Assembly: GCA_019347785.1 (NCBI GenBank)
Contig: JAHWKQ010000029.1
Span: 5,719 to 15,051 of the forward strand
From: Actinomycetota bacterium
Lineage (GTDB): Bacteria > Actinomycetota > Nitriliruptoria > Euzebyales > Egibacteraceae
DNA: 9,333 bases
Direction of reading: 5' to 3'
Made by a program: the position numbers and the translations under genes
The notes under the pieces: generated by a model
What the model was told of the DNA's origin: nothing
Database searches by the model: none
The model's input: the letters and a program-made list of their open reading frames with translations, nothing else
Shown: positions 1 through 5,067 of the stretch, in pieces
How positions within the stretch are numbered: position 1 is the first letter of the stretch
Layout of the letters: the number at the start of each line of letters is the position of its first letter

Positions 1-132
1 ATCCCGGCGATCGTCTGCGGGCCGGGCAGCATCGACGTCGCCCACCGCCCCGACGAGTACGTCAGCATCGAGCAGCTCGACCGCTGTCTCGACATGCTGC
101 GGCGGCTGGCCACGCACCTCCGGGACGCGTGA
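1..132 (+). CDS. argE: 3' end of an ArgE-type M20-family deacylase (partial)
   Basis: Only the last 43 codons are in the window, ending at TGA 130-132; the 5' part lies off the left edge. The visible peptide carries the C-terminal signature of acetylornithine deacetylases, CGPGSIDVAHRPDEYV, followed by an amphipathic helix (SIEQLDRCLDMLRRLATHL). In characterised M20 deacylases the His of the AH-x-PDEY motif is a ligand of the dinuclear metal centre. By family knowledge the enzyme would release acetate from N-acetylornithine in arginine biosynthesis. Other M20 members (DapE-like, acyl-lysine deacylases) share the fold, so the substrate is inferred from this motif alone. It converges on the next gene with a gap of only 26 bp, and no hairpin with a U-tract is visible there. 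Confidence 0.7.
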   Translation: MPAIVCGPGSIDVAHRPDEYVSIEQLDRCLDMLRRLATHLRDA

Positions 133-158
133 GCCGTGGCGGGCGATCACCGGTGCCG

Positions 159-1337
159 TCAGCCGGCGCGCTTCAGGGCCCGCCGCAGGTCACCGGCCAG
201 GGCCTCCTCGCCCTCGAGCCCGATGGAGAGACGGAGCATCCCCGGCAGGATCCCGGCGTCGCGTCGCTGCTGTGGCGTCATGTTGAAGTGCGACGAGTTG
301 AACGGCAGGCTGGCCAGGCTTTCCACCCCTCCCAGGCTGGTGGCCTCGACCGCCACCTGCAGCCGGCGGATCACCTCCAGGGCGCGCTCGTCGCCCCCTT
401 CGATGACCAGGGCCAGCATCGCCCCGTGCGGTCCGGGCATGACTCGTGCGACCACCGTGCCGGCGTCAGGGTGGTCCGCCCGGCCGGGGTAGACCACCCC
501 GGTGATCCCTGCCTCGGAGGCCATCAGATCGGCGAGCGCCGCCGCGGTCCTGCACGCCTCCGCCAGGCGGACCCGGAAGGTCCGCAGCCCGCGCCACACC
601 AGAAAGGCCGCGTGGGCGTCCATGGAGCCGCCGAACGTGACGACCCGGCGCTGGATCTCCTCGTGCAGCGCGCGGTCGTCGGTCGTGACGGCCCCGGCGA
701 CCACGTCGGAGTGCCCCGCGAGAAACTTGGTGGCCGATTCCACGACGACGTCGGCGCCGAGCTCGAGCGGGCGGGTGCACAACGGGGTGGCGAAGGTGTT
801 GTCGATCACCACCCTGGCGCCGGCGCCGTGCGCGGTCTGGACCACCGTGGGGATGTCCATGAGCCGGAGCTGGGGGTTGGAGAGGGTCTCCCCGTAGACG
901 ACGGCGGGGCGATGAGCCGCGATCGCCTCCCGCCACGCGTCCACGCTGAACGCGTTCACCCGCACGACGTTCACACCCAGGCCCGGCAGGTCGCGCTCGA
1001 GCAGGTCGTTCGTGTCGCCGTAGACCAGCCTGGCGGCGACCAGCGTGTCGCCGCTGCGAAGCAGCGTCACCAGGGTGGTCGCGATGGCCGCCATCCCGCT
1101 GGCGGTCATCAACGCCTGCCCGGCCCCGTGGAGGCGCGCGACGTCCGCTGCGGCGGCGTCCACCGTCGGGTTGTTGAAACGTGAGTACCAGGTCTCGTGC
1201 AGCCCGCCCGTGCCCTGGATGTCCTCGTAGGCCTGGTCGTCGAGCTCGAAGGTGGTCGTCTGGTAGATCGGCGGGATCACGGGATAGGTCCGGGAGGTGT
1301 GCTCCCGACCGGGGCGGTAGGGGCTCGGCTGTGCCAT
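159..1337 (-). CDS. PLP-dependent Cys/Met metabolism enzyme (cystathionine gamma-synthase/lyase family)
   Basis: 392-residue fold-type I PLP enzyme of the MetB/CGL/MGL family, of usual length. Seen in order: PVIPPIYQTTTF (19-30); YSRFNNPT (51-58), with the Tyr and Arg that hold the PLP phosphate of the neighbouring subunit; ASGMAAI (79-85); VYGDTND (105-111), including the Tyr that stacks on PLP; VIDNTFATP (177-185), whose Asp179 binds the pyridine nitrogen; SATKFLAGHSD (201-211), with Schiff-base Lys204; and SLGGVES (334-340). These enzymes make or split cystathionine, or eliminate thiol from Cys, Met or homocysteine. The Cys typical of methionine gamma-lyase after the YG pair is Asp108 here, arguing against that activity, but synthase and lyase cannot be separated. 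The start at 1337 has a good SD (GGAGGG, 1345-1350, 7-nt spacer); the frame stays open upstream to a GTG at 1388. No operon partner. Confidence 0.9.
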   Translation of the reverse strand: MAQPSPYRPGREHTSRTYPVIPPIYQTTTFELDDQAYEDIQGTGGLHETWYSRFNNPTVDAAAADVARLHGAGQALMTASGMAAIATTLVTLLRSGDTLVAARLVYGDTNDLLERDLPGLGVNVVRVNAFSVDAWREAIAAHRPAVVYGETLSNPQLRLMDIPTVVQTAHGAGARVVIDNTFATPLCTRPLELGADVVVESATKFLAGHSDVVAGAVTTDDRALHEEIQRRVVTFGGSMDAHAAFLVWRGLRTFRVRLAEACRTAAALADLMASEAGITGVVYPGRADHPDAGTVVARVMPGPHGAMLALVIEGGDERALEVIRRLQVAVEATSLGGVESLASLPFNSSHFNMTPQQRRDAGILPGMLRLSIGLEGEEALAGDLRRALKRAG

Positions 1338-1344
1338 GGGGGAT

Positions 1345-1350
1345 CCCTCC
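1345..1350 (-). promoter_or_regulatory. Shine-Dalgarno site fixing the start of the PLP enzyme
   Basis: Read on the minus strand the sequence is GGAGGG, 7 nt before the ATG at 1337. It favours this start over the in-frame GTG at 1388 and ATG at 1382, and the protein from here begins MAQPSPYRPG and runs straight into the conserved N-terminal region of the family. Confidence 0.7.
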
Positions 1351-1473
1351 GGGTCGATCACGAGTCGGTGGCAAGCCCCCATCCTCACAGTGGACGGCGC
1401 GACATGTTCGCCGATGACGAGGCGGCCCTCGAACGACCAGGGGACTCCGCGGGCTGACCGGAGGAGGCACCAA

Positions 1474-1507
1474 GATGCTCGGCGGTGATGCTATGATGCC
1501 GAGATGC
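1474..1507 (+). promoter_or_regulatory. GATGC direct repeats: candidate autoregulatory operator of vapBC
   Basis: GATGC occurs four times, at 1474, 1487, 1495 and 1503. The last three are phased exactly 8 bp apart and cover the -10 box, the presumed start site and the vapB ATG. The stretch is also framed by an inverted repeat, CTCGG (1478-1482) and CCGAG (1499-1503). RHH antitoxins usually bind short repeated half-sites over their own promoter, so this is a reasonable operator candidate. The assignment is inference. Confidence 0.4.
1492..1497 (+). promoter_or_regulatory. -10 element TATGAT of a probable leaderless vapBC promoter
   Basis: TATGAT is a near-perfect sigma-70-type -10 hexamer. 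It is followed by exactly 6 nt (GCCGAG) and then the vapB ATG at 1504, so transcription would begin at the A of the start codon. No SD lies at a usable distance from that ATG, which fits leaderless translation, common in Actinobacteria. No convincing -35 box is visible, also usual for such promoters. Confidence 0.6.
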
Positions 1508-1764
1508 GCACGACGGTGAGGATCGACGACGAGCTGTACCGAGCGGTGAAGGAGCAGGCCGCACGGACGGGACGCACGGTCGGCGAGATCATCTCCGACG
1601 CCGTCCGACGGTCGCTCACTGCGGACGACGGCGACAGCGACGCCCCGCTGCCATCGCTTCCCGCCTACGGGGGAAGCGGCGTCCTGCCCGGCGTCGACCT
1701 CACCAGCAATGCGGCGCTGCGCGACGTGATGGACGCCGACGAGCCCGTCGATGCGCTGCGTTGA
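1504..1764 (+). CDS. vapB: VapB-type antitoxin, ribbon-helix-helix (CopG-like)
   Basis: 86 residues. The N-terminus, MRTTVRIDDELYRAVKEQAA, is a canonical ribbon-helix-helix DNA-binding domain: beta strand at about 2-7, helix A about 9-21, the turn RTGRT (21-25) and helix B about 26-38. The remaining acidic, Pro/Gly-rich tail (about 40-86) would be the flexible toxin-wrapping segment. It overlaps the downstream PIN-domain gene by 14 bp, the normal order and coupling of a type II toxin-antitoxin operon. By family knowledge it neutralises the toxin and represses the operon with it. The start is supported by a leaderless -10 box at 1492-1497. The 86-codon length and RHH fold are typical of antitoxins paired with mycobacterial-type VapC; the exact family number cannot be assigned. 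Confidence 0.88.
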   Translation: MRTTVRIDDELYRAVKEQAARTGRTVGEIISDAVRRSLTADDGDSDAPLPSLPAYGGSGVLPGVDLTSNAALRDVMDADEPVDALR

Positions 1765-2185
1765 CGTCAACGTCCTCGTCTACGCGCACCGACCGGAGGC
1801 TCCGGACCACGATCGCTACCGCGCGTGGCTCGAGGACGCGCGCAGGCACCACGAGCCCCTGGGCATCAACGACCTCGTGCTGTCCGGCTTCCTTCGCGTC
1901 GTCACCCACCCCCGCGTGTTCCGCGACCCGAGCCCGCTGGACACGGCGCTGGAGTTCACCGAGGGGCTGAGGACGGCACCCAGCGCGCTGCCCCTCGCGC
2001 CGGGACGGCGGCACTGGGGCATCTTCGCGCGCCTGTGTCGCTCCACCGAGGCCCGGGGCAATCTCATGCCTGACGCCTTCCTGGCTGCCCTGGCGATCGA
2101 GTGGGGGGCCACCTGGTACTCCGCGGATCGCAGCTTCGCTCGGTTTGCCGACCTGCGCTGGCGCCACCCGCTCGAGGAAGGATGA
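1751..2185 (+). CDS. vapC: VapC-type toxin, PIN-domain ribonuclease
   Basis: 144-residue PIN-domain protein of the usual VapC length. It starts MRCVDVNVLVYAHRP, where Asp5 is the first metal-binding acid and Asn7 the usual companion. GINDLVLSGFLRVVTHPRVF (38-57) is the conserved second helix of the mycobacterial-type PIN subfamily, with Asp41 the likeliest second acid. PDAFLAALAIEWGA (107-120) gives Asp108, and SADRSFARF (124-132) gives Asp126. The quartet of acids therefore looks complete and the toxin is probably active. VapC toxins are Mg2+/Mn2+-dependent endoribonucleases, many cutting tRNA or the 23S sarcin-ricin loop; the target here is unknown. The ATG lies inside the last codons of vapB, so the two are translationally coupled. 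Nothing suggests truncation. Confidence 0.9.
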   Translation: MRCVDVNVLVYAHRPEAPDHDRYRAWLEDARRHHEPLGINDLVLSGFLRVVTHPRVFRDPSPLDTALEFTEGLRTAPSALPLAPGRRHWGIFARLCRSTEARGNLMPDAFLAALAIEWGATWYSADRSFARFADLRWRHPLEEG

Positions 2186-2193
2186 GGGGACCC

Positions 2194-2223
2194 TTGCCGT
2201 GGAGCCCCCGCCCCTCGTAGGAT
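2194..2223 (+). promoter_or_regulatory. Promoter of the VOC-family gene (TTGCCG-18 bp-TAGGAT)
   Basis: A -35-like TTGCCG (2194-2199, 4 of 6 consensus bases) and a -10-like TAGGAT (2218-2223) are separated by 18 bp, predicting a start site near 2230. That is about 49 nt upstream of the SD-preceded ATG at 2279, and the LexA-like palindrome at 2229-2242 sits directly on the predicted start site. Confidence 0.5.
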
Positions 2224-2228
2224 GGGCA

Positions 2229-2242
2229 CGAACGTGCGTTCG
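2229..2242 (+). promoter_or_regulatory. LexA-like (SOS) box CGAACGTGCGTTCG
   Basis: The 14-mer has perfect 6-bp inverted arms (CGAACG/CGTTCG) around TG. It matches the Gram-positive LexA/DinR consensus CGAAC-RNRY-GTTCG at every position. With flanks it reads A-CGAAC-GTGC-GTTCG-A, one base off the symmetrical mycobacterial form TCGAAC-N4-GTTCGA. It overlaps the predicted start site of the VOC-family gene, a position where bound repressor would block transcription. The match is seen directly; LexA control is inferred. Confidence 0.6.
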
Positions 2243-2262
2243 ACTGCGGCGATGAGCGCGAG

Positions 2263-2270
2263 AAGGAGGT
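2263..2270 (+). promoter_or_regulatory. Strong Shine-Dalgarno AAGGAGGT
   Basis: An eight-base anti-16S match lies 8 nt before the ATG at 2279. It decides the start of the VOC-family gene; the frame is open further up to an ATG at 2222, but that would begin inside the -10 element and read through the LexA-like box. Confidence 0.8.
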
Positions 2271-2278
2271 CGGTCCCC

Positions 2279-2740
2279 ATGGTCGAGCCCATCCCTGACG
2301 GATACCCCCAGGTCACCCCGTACCTGTGCGTCGACGGCGCCAGCGCCGCGATCGACTTCTACCGCGACGTGTTCGGGGCGACGGAGCGCATGCGCATGCC
2401 GGCGCCCGGTGACACGATCGGCCATGCCGAGCTGCAGATCGGCGACTCGGTGGTGATGCTGTCCGACGAGCAGCCCGACATGGGCCTGCGGGGCCCCAGG
2501 ACCCTCGGCGGCACGCCTGTCACGATCAGTGTCTACGTCGAGGACGTCGATGCCGCCTTCGACCGGGCGGTCGGCGCGGGCGCCACGGCCCTGAGTCCGC
2601 CGGAGGACCAGTTCTACGGCGACCGGTCGGGCCAGTTCGAGGATCCCTTCGGCCACCGCTGGAGCGTCGCCACCCACGTCGAGGATGTGCCGCCCGACGA
2701 GATGGCCAGACGCGCGGCCGAGGCGATGGGCGGCGGCTGA
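2279..2740 (+). CDS. VOC-superfamily (glyoxalase/bleomycin-resistance fold) protein
   Basis: 153 residues, one vicinal-oxygen-chelate unit made of two beta-alpha-beta-beta-beta repeats. The first holds VTPYLCVDGASAAIDFYRDVFGA (12-34) and GHAELQIGDSVVMLSDE (48-64); the second holds ISVYVEDVDAAFDRAVGAGA (83-102) and DRSGQFEDPFGHRWSVATH (115-133). The Y-L-x-V-x-x-A-x-x-A-I-x-F-Y and DPFGHxW signatures match the PhnB-like branch. His49 and acids near 121-122 are candidate metal ligands. Members range from glyoxalases to drug-binding resistance proteins, so no substrate can be named. It is preceded by its own promoter, a LexA-like box and a strong SD, so it is transcribed apart from vapBC, whose stop is 93 bp upstream. 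A stem-loop follows it. The short tail (134-153) is acidic and Ala-rich. Confidence 0.85.
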   Translation: MVEPIPDGYPQVTPYLCVDGASAAIDFYRDVFGATERMRMPAPGDTIGHAELQIGDSVVMLSDEQPDMGLRGPRTLGGTPVTISVYVEDVDAAFDRAVGAGATALSPPEDQFYGDRSGQFEDPFGHRWSVATHVEDVPPDEMARRAAEAMGGG

Positions 2741-2743
2741 GCA

Positions 2744-2760
2744 GCCGGGCCGTCCCCGGC
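2744..2760. terminator. Stem-loop between convergent VOC and doxX-family genes
   Basis: Perfect 6-bp GC stem GCCGGG (2744-2749) / CCCGGC (2755-2760) with a 5-nt loop, lying in the 30-bp gap between two converging stop codons. It could stop transcription from either side. There is no U-tract on either strand, so it is at best a non-canonical terminator. Confidence 0.35.
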
Positions 2761-2770
2761 CGGGAGGGGG

Positions 2771-3289
2771 TCAGGCGGCCAGCTTGGCGCGGGCCGCCTT
2801 GGCCGCCAACCGGCTCCCGCGGCGGCCCCGGCGGACCGCGGTCCCGGCGTGCTCCGCAGCATGGCGGGTGCGCCAGCCCAGGCCCGGCCTGCCCTCGGTG
2901 TCGACCGCCGCGAGCAGCAGCCCGCCCAGCATGCTCACGTTCTTGAGGAAGTGGATCTGCTGTTGCCGGCGCTGCGCCGCGTCGTGGTACTCCCAGAAGC
3001 GGTGGCCTGCGGCCGTCGTCGGTACGAGGCTCGCCGCGAGCGCGAGGGCGGACAACCTGGGGACGCGCCCGAGGGTCAGCAGCAGCCCGGCGCCCAGCTG
3101 GACACCGCCGGTGAGGCGCACCAGCAGCTCGGTGTCCTGCTCGGGCACGCCGGGCAGCCGCGCGGCGACCGTCGACGCGACCTCCTCGGCGGCTGGTCCC
3201 TTCGGTCCGGGATCGCGGAGCGCATCCACGCCACCGGTGACGAACATGGCGGCAAGCATCGGCCGGGCGACGCGTCGTATCAGGCTCAT
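2771..3289 (-). CDS. DoxX-family integral membrane protein
   Basis: 172 residues with four predicted membrane helices at roughly 8-24, 56-74, 79-96 and 112-129. The signature of actinobacterial DoxX-like proteins, QIHFLKNVSMLGGLLLAAVD (111-130), is present, together with RPMLAAMFVTGG (9-20) at the N-terminus and HRFWE (96-100) before the fourth helix. The C-terminal 35 residues are strongly basic and presumably cytoplasmic. DoxX proteins are linked to redox and thiol stress (in mycobacteria a DoxX works with SodA and SseA) and to terminal oxidases in some archaea, but no such partner is nearby, so the role is unknown. The ATG at 3289 has only a weak SD-like GGACAGG very close to it. It is divergent from the DUF2203 gene, and the 94-bp gap carries a cluster of inverted repeats. 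Confidence 0.85.
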   Translation of the reverse strand: MSLIRRVARPMLAAMFVTGGVDALRDPGPKGPAAEEVASTVAARLPGVPEQDTELLVRLTGGVQLGAGLLLTLGRVPRLSALALAASLVPTTAAGHRFWEYHDAAQRRQQQIHFLKNVSMLGGLLLAAVDTEGRPGLGWRTRHAAEHAGTAVRRGRRGSRLAAKAARAKLAA

Positions 3290-3301
3290 GGCCTGTCCGA
3301 T

Positions 3302-3355
3302 ACCGTGAACCGCGACGGTCTAACCGTGCGACCCCGCGCGCGACCGTACGGTCGC
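3302..3355. promoter_or_regulatory. Cluster of ACCGT/ACGGT inverted repeats: candidate operator
   Basis: Five ACCGT or ACGGT pentamers lie in 54 bp of the divergent gap: ACCGT at 3302, ACGGT at 3315, ACCGT at 3323, and ACCGTACGGT at 3344-3353. They form a 13-bp hyphenated palindrome (ACGGT-CTA-ACCGT, 3315-3327) and a 16-bp perfect palindrome, GCGACCGTACGGTCGC (3340-3355). The second contains TACGGT (3347-3352), a plausible -10 for the DUF2203 gene. The layout fits a dimeric repressor such as a TetR-family protein; no such regulator is encoded in the window. Confidence 0.5.
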
Positions 3356-3383
3356 CCCCGCGGCTTCTGGGAGACTGGTCCCC

Positions 3384-3755
3384 ATGGAGGCGAGCTTCAC
3401 GCTGACCGAGGCGCGAGCGCTCGTGCCGACGCTGGTGCGGCACGTGGCCCAGCTGTCGACCGTGCGCGCCGACCTCGCCGCGGCGCAGGCGGCCCTGCGG
3501 CGCGGTGAGCGACCGCAGGTCGGCGGCCTCGCGGAGGTCAAGGCCCTCGAGGCGCGCCTGCAGGAGGCCGTCGACTGGTTCCCTGCGCACGGCCTCCAGC
3601 TGAAGGGCCTGGCACCGGTCATCGCGGATTTCCCCGCACAGCTGTCAGGGGAGCCGGTGCTGTTGTGCTGGCTGGAGGGCGAGCGATCCCTGGAGTGGTA
3701 CCACGACCCGGAGCTTGGCTTCATGGGCCGCCGGCGACTGCCCCGCGCAGGCTGA
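3384..3755 (+). CDS. DUF2203-family protein
   Basis: 123 residues matching the DUF2203 layout. It opens with FTLTEARALVPTLVRHVAQL (5-24), then a helical and probably coiled middle (25-62), then QLKGLAPVIADFPAQLSGEP (72-91), VLLCWLEGE (92-100) and WYHDPELGFMGRR (105-117). The conserved block of a Lys-x-x-x-x-x-x-x-FPA stretch, LLCW, and H-x-x-x-x-G-F-x-GRR is characteristic. No biochemical function is established for this family to my knowledge; it is small, soluble and has no signal peptide. ATG 3384 follows a GGGAG SD (3369-3373) with a 10-nt spacer. A TANNNT -10-like box (3347-3352) lies within the 16-bp palindrome upstream, so repression through that palindrome is plausible. It converges on the MFS gene. 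Confidence 0.85.
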   Translation: MEASFTLTEARALVPTLVRHVAQLSTVRADLAAAQAALRRGERPQVGGLAEVKALEARLQEAVDWFPAHGLQLKGLAPVIADFPAQLSGEPVLLCWLEGERSLEWYHDPELGFMGRRRLPRAG

Positions 3756-3775
3756 GCGACCGGGGAGCGCCGCGG

Positions 3776-3797
3776 CGTCGGTAGCCGGCCGCCGACG
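3776..3797. terminator. Inverted repeat between convergent DUF2203 and MFS genes
   Basis: CGTCGG (3776-3781) and CCGACG (3792-3797) form a 6-bp stem with a 10-nt loop in the 48-bp gap between two facing stop codons. There is no U-tract. Position favours a bidirectional terminator, but in sequence this GC-rich the stem could arise by chance. Confidence 0.3.
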
Positions 3798-3803
3798 GCC
3801 GCG

Positions 3804-5018
3804 TCACCCGGCGTCACGGAGCAGGCGCGCGAAGGCGGCCAGGGCCACCAGGGCCGCGACGGCCGCGGCGACCGAGGCCAGGAAGACGGGGCGGTAGTCG
3901 CCCGCGACGGCCTGGAGCCGGGCGCCCGCCAGGGGGCCGACAAGCCCGGCGACTCCCCATGCCGAGAAGGCGCGACCGTAGCTGGCGCCGAACGACTCCC
4001 GGCCGACGAGGTCCGCGGTCGCTGCCGGAAGGAGGGTGGAGACGGCCCCGTACTCCAGACCCACGACGGGCAGGGCGAGCAGCGCCGCCGAGGCGGACGC
4101 GGACCCGCCGAGGGCCACGACCGCGACCGTCAGCGCGCCCAGCGCCGCCGCCATGACCGCGACGGTGCCGAGGCGGTCCGACAACGGCCCCGCGAGCAGC
4201 CGTCCGGCCAGGTTGCCCGCGGCCAGCAGGCCGACGAGCCCGCCGGCCGCCGGCCCGGCGAGGCCGCGTTCCAGGCCGATGTCGGTGGCGTGCGCGAACA
4301 CCAGCAGCCCGGGCGCGCTGGCGAAGAGGAACAGCAGCCACAGCCATCGCACACCCGCCCGCTCGACCCGGGCCGGCCTCGACGGCTCGACGGTCCCGGA
4401 GTCGCTCGACGACCGCGACGACGACTCCTGTGACGCCGGGCCCGACGGCAGCCATCCCGCGGCGACGAGGGTCACCGCGGCCACGGCCACCGCGAGAACG
4501 GCGGCGGTGACGCGCCAGTCCAGCGCGTCGATGGACACGGTGGCCAGGGGCCCCACGACGATCGGGCCCGCGGCGTAGGCGCCGACAACGATGCCCAGCG
4601 CGAGGCCCCGGCGCGGGCCGAAGCGGGTACTGGCGACGGTGACGACGGTCACATAGCCCAGGCCGCTGGCCAGCCCGAACAACCCTCCGTACCCCAGCGC
4701 GACGACCGCCACGGACGGGGCGGCGGCCGTCAGGCCCAGGCCCGCGCCGGCGGTGGTCGCGGACGCCACCGCCAGGGAGCGCGGGCCGCGACGGTCGGTG
4801 AGCGGGCCGGCGGTGAGGACGACCGCCGCGAAGACCACCAGCGACGCCGAGAACACCGCCGACAGCGTCGCCGGCGACGCCCCGAGGTCGGCCCTCAGCG
4901 AGGGCACGAAGACGCTCCAGGCGAACAGCATGCCCGCCGCGAAGTTGACCGCGGCCGCGGCCACCAGCACGCTCACCCGGAACTCACCCAATTGCTGCCG
5001 CGCCGCATGCAAGCCCAT
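3804..5018 (-). CDS. MFS transporter, OFA-like (oxalate/formate antiporter-type)
   Basis: 404 residues with twelve predicted membrane helices, six before and six after a hydrophilic Ser-rich loop (about 194-222). The cytoplasmic loop motif after helix 2 is GPLTDRRGPR (71-80), and its counterpart in the second half is GPLSDRLG (277-284). The opening VNFAAGMLFAWSVFVPSL (24-41), followed by DLGASPATLSAVFS, resembles oxalate/formate antiporter-type carriers, which often move small carboxylates. No acid-metabolism genes are adjacent, so the substrate is unknown. The ATG at 5018 lacks a good SD; an internal GTG at codon 14 or 16 (near 4979) with GGGTGAG ahead of it is an alternative that would remove the hydrophilic N-terminus. 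It does not look operonic with the gene upstream, because the gap holds a hairpin. Confidence 0.85.
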   Translation of the reverse strand: MGLHAARQQLGEFRVSVLVAAAAVNFAAGMLFAWSVFVPSLRADLGASPATLSAVFSASLVVFAAVVLTAGPLTDRRGPRSLAVASATTAGAGLGLTAAAPSVAVVALGYGGLFGLASGLGYVTVVTVASTRFGPRRGLALGIVVGAYAAGPIVVGPLATVSIDALDWRVTAAVLAVAVAAVTLVAAGWLPSGPASQESSSRSSSDSGTVEPSRPARVERAGVRWLWLLFLFASAPGLLVFAHATDIGLERGLAGPAAGGLVGLLAAGNLAGRLLAGPLSDRLGTVAVMAAALGALTVAVVALGGSASASAALLALPVVGLEYGAVSTLLPAATADLVGRESFGASYGRAFSAWGVAGLVGPLAGARLQAVAGDYRPVFLASVAAAVAALVALAAFARLLRDAG

Positions 5019-5045
5019 GGCGGTCAGGCGGTCAACGGGTGACGC

Positions 5046-5065
5046 CCTCCCGGCACGGCCGGAGG
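5046..5065 (-). terminator. Hairpin just after the glucosaminidase gene
   Basis: CCTCC-C-GGC (5046-5054) pairs with GCCGGAGG (5058-5065) around a 3-nt loop: an 8-bp stem with one bulged C. It begins 2 nt beyond the stop of the leftward glucosaminidase gene and lies 27 nt before the MFS start. No U-run follows on the minus strand. It may terminate the upstream gene or separate the two transcripts. Confidence 0.4.
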
Positions 5066-5067
5066 CC

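Noticed and set aside
147..154. CACCGGTG palindrome between the ArgE-type gene and the PLP enzyme gene
   Set aside because: It has no loop and is only 8 bp, so it cannot form a terminator hairpin and is likely by chance in this composition.
129..1184. A 351-codon plus-strand frame opposite the PLP enzyme
   Set aside because: The minus-strand product has every catalytic motif of its family; the plus-strand translation is low-complexity Gly/Arg/Asp/His and has no domain.
1389..1433. Partial LexA-like half-site (CGAACATGT on the minus strand) upstream of the PLP enzyme
   Set aside because: The second half is CGCGC instead of GTTCG, so only one arm matches; a half-site is expected often by chance.
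1338..1503. A SAM, SAH or other methionine-related riboswitch upstream of the PLP enzyme
   Set aside because: No recognisable core motif or series of paired helices is visible in the 166-bp gap, which is also shared with the vapBC promoter.
1868..1897. Possible loss of the second PIN acid in VapC, because Gly46 stands where some VapC proteins have Glu (SGFLR against AEFLR)
   Set aside because: In the mycobacterial-type subfamily the acid can lie earlier on this helix; Asp41 in INDLVLSGF is a suitable candidate, so a dead toxin is not supported.
2184..2216. GAGGGG/CCCCTC inverted repeat after vapC as a terminator
   Set aside because: The loop is 21 nt, no U-tract follows, and the sequence overlaps the -35 box of the VOC promoter; too weak to call.
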